The position numbers and the translations under genes are program-made. From NCBI RefSeq assembly GCF_014836495.1, contig NZ_JACSQT010000009.1, forward strand, positions 130,214 through 194,213: DNA of 64,000 nucleotides. Direction: 5' to 3'. Below the pieces are notes generated by a model. It saw nothing but the letters and a program-made list of their open reading frames with translations. It had not been told where the DNA came from and did not search any database. Positions 50,171-58,557 of the stretch are shown here, piece after piece. The stretch's first letter is position 1; each line of letters starts with the position of its first letter. Source of the stretch: Cytobacillus stercorigallinarum. Lineage in GTDB: Bacteria > Bacillota > Bacilli > Bacillales > Cytobacillaceae.

Positions 50171-51271
50171 TTATTCTAGTAGTTTGCCAATTTCAGGAAC
50201 GACTTCTTTATTCCAACGATCTGACCATTCCGCTCTAATTTCTGCGAATTTAGGTACATCTGGCTTAAATGTCGGGTCATCCTCTGCTATCCCAATAGAT
50301 TCTTGATATTTTTCTGGTAGATCTACTCCTTCAACAACTGGATAGAATCCTTCCTCTGCAATTAACGATTGGGCTTCTTCACTCACAAGATAATCAATAA
50401 ATTGGAGAGCTTGCTCTTCTTTCGGTGTGTTCTTCACTAAAGTTGCACTAAAGGCTTGTAGTGGAACTCCTTCTTTTGGAATGGCCATTTTAATCGGTAT
50501 GCCTGATTCAGCTAAATCACTAATAACATAAGAACCTAAGACAGATAGGTCAGCAGCACCTTGTTGAATCGCTGGCATCACTTGTGTGGAGTTTTTATAG
50601 AAAGTAGTTGAATAACCTGCCAATTCCTTCGCTTTTTCTATACCTGGATCAATGTTATCTGTACTGCCTCCATTTGCCATTGCTAAAGCGTTTAATGTAT
50701 TAAATCCCCAGTCATTTGTGATATCAACAAATGCAGTTTTCCCTTCATAATCTCCGGATACAAGGTCATTCCAAGATTCAATTGGTCCCCAACCATTCTT
50801 TTCGAATGATTCTGTATTATACGCTGGGGCAATGGCTAAGCCAAAAACAGGCGCCCCCGCACCCTCAACAGATACGAAATCATCAATAACATTGGTGAAG
50901 TTTGGTACATTCTCTTCACTTAATATCTCAGTTAAATCTTTTTCATTCGCCCGATAAACATCAGTTGGTACAAAAAAAGCGATATCAATATGGGGCGCAT
51001 TCTTTTGTAGCTCTACTTTAGAAAGGATCTCTCCAGATAATCCTGGGATATAATTCACTTTAATACCGGTTTCTTCTTCAAATTTCGGTGCGATCACATC
51101 TCTTATCGTTTGTTCAATCACGCCACCATTACCTGCTACCGTAATTGACTTATTATCTGAGTTTCCACCTTCCGAACTTGCTTGTTCTCCGGATTTTTGT
51201 GGTGTTGGTGCCCCACAAGCAGCTAGACATAGCAACATAAAAATAGATAATGCCGTAATGACTTTTTTCAT
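50171..51271 (-). CDS. Polyamine-type ABC substrate-binding lipoprotein (PotD-like)
   Basis: 366-residue lipoprotein. Signal peptide with lipobox LAAC and lipid-bearing Cys19, a Ser/Gly/Asn-rich spacer, then a periplasmic-binding-protein fold (GNGGVIEQTIRDVIAPKFEEETGIKVNYIPG). The initial GVIEQT segment resembles iron or putrescine binding proteins of the extracellular family 1 type, so the ligand remains open. GGGGGA precedes the ATG. Follows the TAXI gene with no gap. Confidence 0.9.
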   Translation of the reverse strand: MKKVITALSIFMLLCLAACGAPTPQKSGEQASSEGGNSDNKSITVAGNGGVIEQTIRDVIAPKFEEETGIKVNYIPGLSGEILSKVELQKNAPHIDIAFFVPTDVYRANEKDLTEILSEENVPNFTNVIDDFVSVEGAGAPVFGLAIAPAYNTESFEKNGWGPIESWNDLVSGDYEGKTAFVDITNDWGFNTLNALAMANGGSTDNIDPGIEKAKELAGYSTTFYKNSTQVMPAIQQGAADLSVLGSYVISDLAESGIPIKMAIPKEGVPLQAFSATLVKNTPKEEQALQFIDYLVSEEAQSLIAEEGFYPVVEGVDLPEKYQESIGIAEDDPTFKPDVPKFAEIRAEWSDRWNKEVVPEIGKLLE

Positions 51272-51272
51272 T

Positions 51273-52241
51273 TTACTTTCCCCCTACTTCGTTTATATAT
51301 TGTTTGGCACCTGGATGAAGTGGTATCGCTATATCAGTTGCTGCTTCATCAACCGTCATATTTGCAACAGCCGGATGATAGGCGGCCCATTCATCTAAGT
51401 GCTCATAAATACCTTCTACAATGTGATAGGCCAGCTCATTAGATAATTCTTCATTCGCATACAGCACGTTTTGCACTGTAACTGTCGGTGTAGGCTCCGT
51501 TATCCCCTCATATGTATGACTCGGGATTTCTTGCCAATCATAGCCCTCGTACTGCTGATTTAAGCGCTTACTTGCTTCCTCATCTACCTTAACTAACGTA
51601 AGGTTCTCCTCCTCTAGCAATCGTTCAATCACTGGATTAGGTAATCCGGATGAGAGAAAGGCAACGTCAATGGTGCCATTGTTAATACCCGCAGCTGATT
51701 GGGTAAAGGATAAATACGAAATATCCATTTTCTCTTGACTAAGTCCTGCTGTATCTAACAGCCTTTCTGCCGTAAATCTTGTGCCACTTCCTTCTGCACC
51801 TAAACTGACTCGCTTCCCTTTTAAGTCAGATAAGGATTCAATGGATGGATCTGACGTTACGATTTGCATATAGTTGCGATAAAGATTGGTTAATACCTTT
51901 AAATGTTTTTGTGATAATTCATCAGAATACAAAACATCCGCCATCGATATCCCAAGTTCAACCTCGTTACTACTTACGAGCTTCGCATTTTGAATCGAGG
52001 CATTTGTCACTCTCGTACCAAAAGCAGCCTCATTATACTCCTCTAAAATCGTCATTAACCCCGCACCTAGCGGATAGTACACACCTGATACATCACCTGT
52101 TGCCAGCACGATTGACTTTTTCCCAACCGCTAACTCTTCTGATGGGGCCCTACTTAGATCATAAGAAGATCGGATTTCGGAATGTGCATTCGTACAACCG
52201 CTTAAAAGAAAAATAATGGCTACCCATAATAATGACTTCAT
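51273..52241 (-). CDS. TAXI-family TRAP substrate-binding lipoprotein (no TRAP partner)
   Basis: About 322-residue lipoprotein with lipobox LLSGC (Cys16) and TAXI-family motifs: IVLATGDVSGVYYPLGAGL, KGKRVSLGAEGSGTRFTAERLL, NNGTIDVAFLSSGLP and the late PLHPGAKQYINE. TAXI proteins normally serve a fused TRAP permease binding carboxylates such as glutamate; none is encoded here, and the next gene starts 2 bp after its stop. The start is taken as ATG 52241; an ATG at 52253 abuts the GGGAGG. Transcribed from a sig54 promoter. Confidence 0.88.
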   Translation of the reverse strand: MKSLLWVAIIFLLSGCTNAHSEIRSSYDLSRAPSEELAVGKKSIVLATGDVSGVYYPLGAGLMTILEEYNEAAFGTRVTNASIQNAKLVSSNEVELGISMADVLYSDELSQKHLKVLTNLYRNYMQIVTSDPSIESLSDLKGKRVSLGAEGSGTRFTAERLLDTAGLSQEKMDISYLSFTQSAAGINNGTIDVAFLSSGLPNPVIERLLEEENLTLVKVDEEASKRLNQQYEGYDWQEIPSHTYEGITEPTPTVTVQNVLYANEELSNELAYHIVEGIYEHLDEWAAYHPAVANMTVDEAATDIAIPLHPGAKQYINEVGGK

Positions 52242-52272
52242 CCCTACTAACATCCTCCCTTATTTTTATTAA

Positions 52273-52288
52273 TGCAATTGTTGTGCCA
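52273..52288 (-). promoter_or_regulatory. sig54 (RpoN) promoter of the TAXI-pot-like operon
   Basis: Minus strand TTGGCAC-N5-TTGCA: -24 GG and -12 GC are exactly 10 nt apart, and only the base after TGGCAC departs from the consensus. The predicted start is about 52262, giving a short leader with GGGAGG ahead of the TAXI start. Confidence 0.9.
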
Positions 52289-52341
52289 AAATTCATAATA
52301 TTGATTTATGTATGCGCTTACAAAGTTCAGAAAAAGAAAAC

Positions 52342-52378
52342 CGGCAACTTTTGCCGTATGTTGCGGAAAAAATTGCCG
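52342..52378. promoter_or_regulatory. Twin palindromes, probable enhancer sites for the NtrC-type activator
   Basis: CGGCAACTTTTGCCG (52342-52356, perfect) and CGGAAAAAATTGCCG (52364-52378, one mismatch). Centres are 22 bp apart (two helical turns) at about -87 and -109 from the predicted sig54 start. The pair also forms one long hairpin. Confidence 0.7.
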
Positions 52379-52772
52379 GTTTTAACTTTTAGTTATTGCT
52401 AAATAAAATAAATTTTATAAGAGTTATCCATTAACACATAAAAAATAAATTTCTAAATTTTTTCTTCATTTTCAGTAATGCCTTTTGACACACTAAGAGG
52501 GCTTTGGTGAAGTTAGTCTATCGACTCCTTAATGCTCCCTTCGGTCCGCTTACCGTTGACAGAAACCGAAAACTTCCTTCTAAGCAATGTTAAAGTAGTT
52601 TCCTTTAAAATTAATGCCCAAAATCTAAAGAAACAACACTCAATCCAAAATGTTGCTTCTTTAAAGACAATTTTTTTCTCTTAAATCATTCACATAATTT
52701 ACTAGTATATTTAAAAGATCTTGGCTACTTATTTAGTCCGAAATTACACAGTTAAATAACTGTTATTCTTTA
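52379..52772. other. Intergenic stretch upstream of the sig54 enhancer sites
   Basis: About 390 bp, no gene. Contains a 12-bp hairpin AAAGAAACAACA / TGTTGCTTCTTT at about 52629-52670, followed by a T run on the plus strand, which could be a terminator remnant. Confidence 0.4.
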
Positions 52773-52798
52773 CAAAAAACCCCTTATTTTATGAGGTT
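52773..52798 (-). terminator. Terminator overlapping the stop of the DUF3969-like gene
   Basis: Minus strand AACCTC...GGGGTT stem followed by TTTT. The stem includes the last codons of the gene. Confidence 0.6.
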
Positions 52799-53187
52799 AT
52801 TTTAATATTTTTTTTTATTACTTTATCTTGAAATTTATGTTCTTTTCTTTTTTGTAATAAAGTCATACTTTTTTCTTTAATTTCTATTAAACTTTGAGAT
52901 AAATTTTCTGGTATTAAACTCTCTACATCTTCTAATTCTGTTCCTAAATGTATAACTTCTAATACTTCTTTTGAAATTCCTATAGAGTCTACTAATTCCA
53001 TTATATACGGACTAAATAAAATGTTTTCTGACTCTTCTATTGTTATCAAATTTTCATTTATACCTTCAATCAACCCTATAACATTTAAAAGTATTATTTT
53101 TTCTAATTCTTCTTTACTTGTAGTATTTAATAACAATTGATTCATATTACTATTTAACACTCCAACCACTTTTGACTTTAACATCAT
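52789..53187 (-). CDS. DUF3969-like hypothetical protein
   Basis: 132-residue mainly helical protein. NQLLLNTTSKEELEKIILLNVIGLIEG and VIHLGTELEDVESLIPENL match my memory of the DUF3969 family; unsure. The end is strongly basic (KRKEHKFQDKVIKKNIKI). Start ambiguous between 53187, 53184 and an internal ATG (MNQLLLN). It is clearly AT-richer than its neighbours and sits between a two-component operon and its target promoter, suggesting a later insertion. Such families sometimes act as immunity proteins, but no toxin gene is adjacent. Confidence 0.6.
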   Translation of the reverse strand: MMLKSKVVGVLNSNMNQLLLNTTSKEELEKIILLNVIGLIEGINENLITIEESENILFSPYIMELVDSIGISKEVLEVIHLGTELEDVESLIPENLSQSLIEIKEKSMTLLQKRKEHKFQDKVIKKNIKITS

Positions 53188-53365
53188 ATACTAAACCTGA
53201 TTTACTTTGAAAATAATGAATAGAAACCTTTTTCCATGTTCCACTTTCAATTTATCTTAACATCTAATAAGAATTTATTAATTGTCTCATATAAAAGAGA
53301 CTGTCTATCGTGGTCATATAATGTGCTTTTCCAAATGGAACTAAAAATGTAACAGTTAAACTTGT

Positions 53366-54709
53366 TTATTTCTCATAATTCTTCAACTTATCCCGCAAAC
53401 TCCTCTCAGAGATCTGCAAGGAGTGAGCGGTTTTTTGCCTATGGTCTTTATAGTGCTTGAGTGTAGCAGTGATAACTCGCTTCTCTACCTCTTTCATCGG
53501 AATGCCAAGTGGTAATTGAATCATTTCATCCTCTTCAATCGGATGTTCGGCGTGACCTTGGACGAAATGCGGAAGGTCTGTGACATCGATTAATTGATTA
53601 ATTGATAATGCCACGGCATACTCGATAATATTGCCGAGTTCTCTCACATTACCTGCATAGGGATAATGGAGAAGGACTTCCATCGCTTTTGGGGTCAAAC
53701 CTTCTTTTTGTTTGTGCATTGATTGATTAAATTTTTGAATCAGATGGTTGATGAGTAGCGGGATATCTTCTTTTCTTTGCCTAAGCGGTGGCATATGAAT
53801 AGGAATCACGTTTAAGCGAAAGTATAAATCTTCGCGGAATTCCCCGTTCTTGACCATTTGCGCGATATTTTTGTTGGCTGCGCTAATAATACGGATATCG
53901 AGTTGCTTTTTCTTATTTGATCCAAGTGGTGTGACTTCACGCTCTTGGATGACTCGTAATAGCTTTGCTTGCAGAGACAGCGGCAATTCACTAATTTCAT
54001 CCAGAAATAATGTCCCGCCGTTTGCTGCAACACATTTGCCATCCTTTGTTTGTGTTGCTCCTGTAAAGGCTCCTTTTTCGTAACCAAACAGCTCTGACTC
54101 TAGCAAATTATCAGGAATAGCCGCACAATTGACTATCTCTAATGGACCTTGATACCTTCTACCAGAAAAATGAATTTCCCTTGCCACTAATTCTTTGCCT
54201 GTTCCACTTTCCCCCGTAATAAGTACGCTTGAATCGATGTCCTTAATGCGATGAATCATTGAGAATACTTGTTGCATCGCCTTGCTTGTCCCTAAAAATG
54301 CACGTGCTTCCAGTTGTTTATCTTTTGGCTCCAGCCGATTTGAGACTTGTTTATATTGCAGTGCGCGCATGATTAGTACAGATAATTTATCCATATCAAT
54401 CGGCTTTTCAATATAATAATAGGCACCTTGCTTAATTGCCTCAATCGATGTCTCAATGCTAGCATAGGCTGTCATCATAATGGCCGTGAGCTCTGAACGT
54501 ATTTCCTTCACTTGCTTTAAAATATCTAAACCGCTAACATCCCCCATTCTTAAATCTACTAAGACGATATCGATTCGTTTATTTTTGACCCACTCTATCC
54601 CTTCCGCTGGGTCTATAGTTGTATATACTTGATAATCATCTTCTAAGGCAAACTTAATGGACATACAAATCGCTGCTTCATCATCAATGACGAGTAGACC
54701 TGGCTTCAT
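53366..54709 (-). CDS. NtrC-family sig54-dependent response regulator
   Basis: 447 residues in the classic three parts. Receiver domain with acidic pair Asp9/Asp10, phospho-Asp52, Thr80 and Lys102. AAA+ domain with Walker A GESGTGKE (166-173), the sig54-contacting loop GAFTGA (213-218) and Walker B GGTLFLDEI. A Fis-type helix-turn-helix closes the protein (AHSLQISERSLRDKLKNY). The GAFTGA loop makes direct sig54 activation near certain. It overlaps the kinase gene by ATGA. The closest sig54 promoter is that of the TAXI gene, about 1.1 kb downstream on the same strand. Confidence 0.95.
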   Translation of the reverse strand: MKPGLLVIDDEAAICMSIKFALEDDYQVYTTIDPAEGIEWVKNKRIDIVLVDLRMGDVSGLDILKQVKEIRSELTAIMMTAYASIETSIEAIKQGAYYYIEKPIDMDKLSVLIMRALQYKQVSNRLEPKDKQLEARAFLGTSKAMQQVFSMIHRIKDIDSSVLITGESGTGKELVAREIHFSGRRYQGPLEIVNCAAIPDNLLESELFGYEKGAFTGATQTKDGKCVAANGGTLFLDEISELPLSLQAKLLRVIQEREVTPLGSNKKKQLDIRIISAANKNIAQMVKNGEFREDLYFRLNVIPIHMPPLRQRKEDIPLLINHLIQKFNQSMHKQKEGLTPKAMEVLLHYPYAGNVRELGNIIEYAVALSINQLIDVTDLPHFVQGHAEHPIEEDEMIQLPLGIPMKEVEKRVITATLKHYKDHRQKTAHSLQISERSLRDKLKNYEK

Positions 54710-56652
54710 TTGAGCGAATCCTCCTCTCGATAAATGGGTAAAGTAATGACGAACCTAGTCCCTTCTTCCTTCGAACTTATTACGCTAATGTCTCCATTAT
54801 TTTCTTGTACTAAATGATAAGAAAGTGTAAGCCCTAGACCGACTCCTTTTGCTTTTGTCGTATAAAACGGATCAAAGATATGATGTTGCTGCTCCACGCT
54901 CATCCCTTCTCCGTTATCTTTAATAGAAATCTCTCCACACTCTTCATCTAGATGATACATCTCTAACTCTATACGCTTCCCAGTAACGTTCTTTACTGCA
55001 TCAACAGCATTCAGTAGAATATTCAAAAGTACTTGTCTGATTTGCTGAGGGTCAATATAAAAGACTAACCCCTCTGGTACTTTTAATTGAAAGTCAATGT
55101 GCTCATCCTTCATCGTTACATGTAAGAATGTCAACATAGTGGTTAACTCAGATGCAGTACATCGCTGAATACGTGGTGTACTTGGTCTCGCATAATCGAT
55201 AAGATCGGTGACAATCTGATTAAGCCGGTCAACTTCTTTTGGTAAATGTTCGACTAATGTCTCTTGAAAGTCTTTTTGCGCTATTTTTCTTGGAATTAAA
55301 TTGATAAATGTTTTAATAGATGTTAGCGGGTTTCTTATTTCGTGAGCAACACCGGCGACTAACTGCCCAAGCGCATGAAGCTTTTCCTGTGTGAGTAATT
55401 TTTGCTCTAATTGGACCTTTTCCGTTTCATCTCTAATAGTCAGCAAATATCCTGCTTGATTTTCCAACGAATTATACATCTCATTCAGTGAGTAATAGAT
55501 AATTTTCCGTTCGCCGTTTCGATGCAACACGAATTGTTTGGCACTGTCATGATAGAATTGCGTTCGTACTTCTTTAAAAATGGGAGACTGCTCAATCCCT
55601 TCTTGTTGGGGCCATTCTAAAATATCAAGTGCCCTTGGATTGCAACTTGTCATCATAAAATTTAAATCAAACGTAATTATGCCAGCATCTATATTATTGA
55701 TAATTTGCTCTTTAAAAGCATTGCTATCCGCGGTGCGTTGCCGCTGATCATGCAAATCCTCATTCAAAAGGGTTAGTTCTTTTGTCTGTTCATTGACAGC
55801 TAATTTCAACCGATAATTCCATATATAAATGAGAATTAGAATAAACCCACCAATGGCCATAAATATCGATAAAATGGTAATAAAATCCTTTAACCTTGTG
55901 ATTTCCTCTTCATTTTCACCTTTCGTCCAAAAATCAACAAGCTGGTTCATTTCCCCTGTTGCCTTTAAATCAATGATGGCTTTATCTAATAACTGTCGAA
56001 ATTCTTCGTCCCCTTCTTGGACAGCGACAGCATAATCTGCAGGATCCAAAATAATATCTAACACAACATATTGATTCTCTAACTCATACCGATCTAAAAA
56101 AAATAATGAGGTCCATTTGTTTCCAATAAAAACATCAGCGCGGCCATTCCAAAGCATAAATAAACCGTTGTATTGGTTAGTCGTCATGGTAAAGTTATTA
56201 TTTCGCAAGTTTATTAATGTATTTAATCCAGCCGTGTCTTCTTTTAAAACAATATGCGTATCCCGCAAATCTTCTATATTCTCTACTTCGTCTTTCAAGC
56301 GCCTAGGTATCACCAAAGAATCCGACATCGTAAAATAAGGGGTGGAAAAGTCCATATAATTCTCTTTGTCTATACTATAGGTGACCCCGGCAACACCTTC
56401 TATTTCTCCCCTTCTTAACGCTTCCTCCGCTTTTTTGCCATCCATAGGAATAAATTCAAACTTCACATTATTTTTGTCAGCGATCCTTTCTAAGACGGCA
56501 ATGCTTAAGCCCTTTAGTTCGCCGTTTTGATTCAGGTAAGAAAATGGTGGAAACGCCTTTTCTGCCCCTATTCGATACACTTGTTCTTCTGCTAATACAT
56601 GAGTAAATGGGAAGAGAATGACAAACATGAAAACGAGCAATACTTTGCGCAA
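54706..56652 (-). CDS. Sensor histidine kinase with extracellular SBP_bac_3 domain
   Basis: 648 residues. Signal peptide (1-21), then an amino-acid-binding-protein domain at 25-245 (YRIGAEKAFPPFSYLNQNGELKGLSIAVLERIA; DFSTPYFTMSDSLV). One membrane helix lies at 257-280, a PAS-like domain at about 310-410, and HisKA with phospho-His437 in GVAHEIRNPLTS. HATPase has the N box around 545 and GVGLGLTLSYHLV near the end. The binding-protein sensor suggests direct detection of a small amino-acid-like ligand. TTG start with AAGGAG upstream. Confidence 0.94.
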   Translation of the reverse strand: MRKVLLVFMFVILFPFTHVLAEEQVYRIGAEKAFPPFSYLNQNGELKGLSIAVLERIADKNNVKFEFIPMDGKKAEEALRRGEIEGVAGVTYSIDKENYMDFSTPYFTMSDSLVIPRRLKDEVENIEDLRDTHIVLKEDTAGLNTLINLRNNNFTMTTNQYNGLFMLWNGRADVFIGNKWTSLFFLDRYELENQYVVLDIILDPADYAVAVQEGDEEFRQLLDKAIIDLKATGEMNQLVDFWTKGENEEEITRLKDFITILSIFMAIGGFILILIYIWNYRLKLAVNEQTKELTLLNEDLHDQRQRTADSNAFKEQIINNIDAGIITFDLNFMMTSCNPRALDILEWPQQEGIEQSPIFKEVRTQFYHDSAKQFVLHRNGERKIIYYSLNEMYNSLENQAGYLLTIRDETEKVQLEQKLLTQEKLHALGQLVAGVAHEIRNPLTSIKTFINLIPRKIAQKDFQETLVEHLPKEVDRLNQIVTDLIDYARPSTPRIQRCTASELTTMLTFLHVTMKDEHIDFQLKVPEGLVFYIDPQQIRQVLLNILLNAVDAVKNVTGKRIELEMYHLDEECGEISIKDNGEGMSVEQQHHIFDPFYTTKAKGVGLGLTLSYHLVQENNGDISVISSKEEGTRFVITLPIYREEDSLK

Positions 56653-56699
56653 TATGATCTCCTTATTATGTTAGAAAATTATAAATATTTTATATTTAA

Positions 56700-56728
56700 A
56701 TAATAAATAAATCACTTTCATAACACAA
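56700..56728 (-). promoter_or_regulatory. sigA-type promoter of the kinase-regulator operon
   Basis: Minus strand TTGTGT (56723-56728), 17-nt spacer, TATTAT (56700-56705). Confidence 0.5.
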
Positions 56729-56790
56729 GGCTCCAAAGGACATTTTTATCTATCAGATAACGATTCTATTTTTCATTAATAGACAATAAG

Positions 56791-56815
56791 GTTTAATCTA
56801 TTGTGAAAAGGATAT
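56791..56815 (+). promoter_or_regulatory. sigB general-stress promoter
   Basis: GTTTAA (56791-56796), 13-nt spacer, GGATAT (56810-56815); consensus GTTTAA-N13-15-GGGTAT, one mismatch. About 55 bp upstream of the YflT-domain gene. Confidence 0.8.
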
Positions 56816-56870
56816 ATATACACTAAGAAGAGACACAAGATACTCTTCAAAAAAGAGGAGGATGTAAACT

Positions 56871-57197
56871 ATGTATAAAATCGAAGTTGTAGAAAACGGA
56901 GTACAGGCGGTTAGCATCATTAACTCTCTTGAAAACGAAGGTTATACTAAGAAGGATATATACTTATTCGCACATGATAAAGACCGCTCAGAAAATTTAA
57001 CAGATGCCACTGATACAAATGATATTGGTATGAAAGAACAAGGTGTGTTTGACTCCATCGGAAACGTCTTCAAAAGCAGAGGCGATGAATTACGTTCGAA
57101 AATGAGATCAGTTGGTATGACTGATGTTGAAGCAGAGAGGTATGAAGAAGTACTTGATGAAGGTAAACTTGTGATTGTCGGTTCTACTAAAAACTAA
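56871..57197 (+). CDS. General stress protein 17M-like (YflT domain)
   Basis: 108-residue protein with the YflT/GSP17M domain: the start MYKIEVVENGVQAVSIINSLENEGYTKKDIYLFAHDKDRSENL is typical. The DELRSKMRSVGMTDVEAERYEEVLDEGKLVIVG segment gives the second half. These proteins are sigB-controlled in B. subtilis, which the promoter here supports. GAGGAGG precedes the ATG. Molecular role unknown. Divergent from the kinase operon. Confidence 0.9.
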   Translation: MYKIEVVENGVQAVSIINSLENEGYTKKDIYLFAHDKDRSENLTDATDTNDIGMKEQGVFDSIGNVFKSRGDELRSKMRSVGMTDVEAERYEEVLDEGKLVIVGSTKN

Positions 57198-57238
57198 TCT
57201 TTATATTTCATATGATTCCCCCCATTTCACTATATATG

Positions 57239-57265
57239 ACCGGTAGCGATTTGCTACCGGTTTTT
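57239..57265 (+). terminator. Terminator of the YflT-domain gene
   Basis: ACCGGTAGC / GCTACCGGT stem, GATTT loop, T5 tail. Confidence 0.88.
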
Positions 57266-57409
57266 ATATTTAGCGTTCTATTGATGACTTCATTTCAGCA
57301 TGAGCACCATACAAGCAGGGCACTCGTCCTTCTTTAGATAAATGAACGGCGCTCGCAGATAACCCTCTCTAAGACAGGTTTCACCTGCTCTTATACTCTC
57401 TCACTTAGA

Positions 57410-57949
57410 CTAATAGATAATCAATCCCGAAATGGCCCCTACGGCTAAAGCGATACTAATAACAATGGCCGGGTGCATTTTCATTTTTTCTAATAAAAAA
57501 TAACTACCTATAACCATCAAGAGAGAATAAATCATTCCTAATGAAGAAAAAGAATCCTTCAGGAATTGAAAGGTCATGACGGCTAGTAACACAGCAATCA
57601 CTGGACGGACAATTTTAGAAATATTTTTGACTTGAGGAGTGTCTTTATATTTCATTAAAATGGCCATCAGTACAAGCATTAAGATAATCGAAGGAGCAAT
57701 TGTAGCAAAGAGGGCAACGAAACTCCCTAAAATTCCCCCTTCTGCGTAACCGATATAACCGGCCATTTTCGTCGCAATCGGACCTGGTAAGGAATTTCCG
57801 ATCGCCAGCACTTCACTAAATTCTTGAGTGGACATCCAGCCATATTTACCGACTACTTCATTTTCAATTAAAGGAATGGTCGCAGGTCCACCACCGTAAC
57901 CGAGAATACCTGGAATAAAGAAAGCTAAAAAGATTTCCCAATAAATCAT
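57410..57949 (-). CDS. ywrA: Chromate transporter, half-size subunit
   Basis: 179-residue short-chain CHR family protein with about five to six helices. Conserved FFIPGILGYGGGPATIPLIENEVV and GNSLPGPIATKMAGYIGY. It overlaps the previous gene by ATGA, so the two halves are co-translated and probably form a heterodimer exporting chromate or a related anion. B. subtilis has the same pair (YwrA and YwrB) beside YwrD. Confidence 0.87.
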   Translation of the reverse strand: MIYWEIFLAFFIPGILGYGGGPATIPLIENEVVGKYGWMSTQEFSEVLAIGNSLPGPIATKMAGYIGYAEGGILGSFVALFATIAPSIILMLVLMAILMKYKDTPQVKNISKIVRPVIAVLLAVMTFQFLKDSFSSLGMIYSLLMVIGSYFLLEKMKMHPAIVISIALAVGAISGLIIY

Positions 57950-58557
57950 GATGGATTCTCCTTCCTCTTAAAAGGAATAAAGACGGAAATAATTAATATC
58001 ATGATGAGAATACCTGGATGCAAGTGTGTCACTTCTGTAAGTAAGAAGGACGCTAATATAAGAATAACCGCTTTCTTCCACCCAAGCGTCGTGCCCGATT
58101 TCTTTACAAATTCCCAAGTCATTTGTGCCAACATTACAGCGACAACCGGGACAATCGATGCTGACATATGCTTTACCCATGGGATATCTTTATAAGCTTG
58201 TAAAACCTGCAGAAGACTGATTAGGATAATGACAGTAGGGAGAACGGAAGAAACAAGGGCATTGACCATCCCTACTATACCTCCGACACGATAACCAATG
58301 TAACCAGCCATCTTTGTCGCAATCGGGCCAGGCATCGTATTAGCCAATGCCAAAGTATCGGCAAACTCTTCCTCTGTCATCCATTTATATTTCTTTACAG
58401 CTTCTTGCTGGAAAAGTGGTATAGAGGATGGTCCACCGCCAAACCCTAACATCCCAGTACGGAAGTTCCCAATCATTAATTCTTTTTGTAAACGTAAGCC
58501 TTGGCGTGTTTGGGGCTTAGCTTCTTCTCGTTGTTTTTCTTTCGCTGATGCTACCAA
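57946..58557 (-). CDS. ywrB: Chromate transporter, half-size subunit
   Basis: 203-residue CHR protein with a hydrophilic 28-residue N-terminus, then FRTGMLGFGGGPSSIPLFQQEAVKKYKWM and ANTMPGPIATKMAGYIGYRVGG. A TTG start at 58557 overlaps the end of the gamma-glutamyltransferase gene and has no evident ribosome-binding site; ATG at MIGNFRTG (about 58476) is an alternative. Pairs with the downstream half. Confidence 0.87.
   Translation of the reverse strand: MVASAKEKQREEAKPQTRQGLRLQKELMIGNFRTGMLGFGGGPSSIPLFQQEAVKKYKWMTEEEFADTLALANTMPGPIATKMAGYIGYRVGGIVGMVNALVSSVLPTVIILISLLQVLQAYKDIPWVKHMSASIVPVVAVMLAQMTWEFVKKSGTTLGWKKAVILILASFLLTEVTHLHPGILIMILIISVFIPFKRKENPS

Noticed and set aside
52342-52378. 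Rho-independent terminator or riboswitch platform upstream of the TAXI gene
   Set aside because: Although it can form a long hairpin, it lies upstream of the predicted sig54 start, so it should not be transcribed in that unit.
57371-57385. Terminator of the chromate transporter operon
   Set aside because: Only a 5-bp stem (CAGGT/ACCTG) without a T run.
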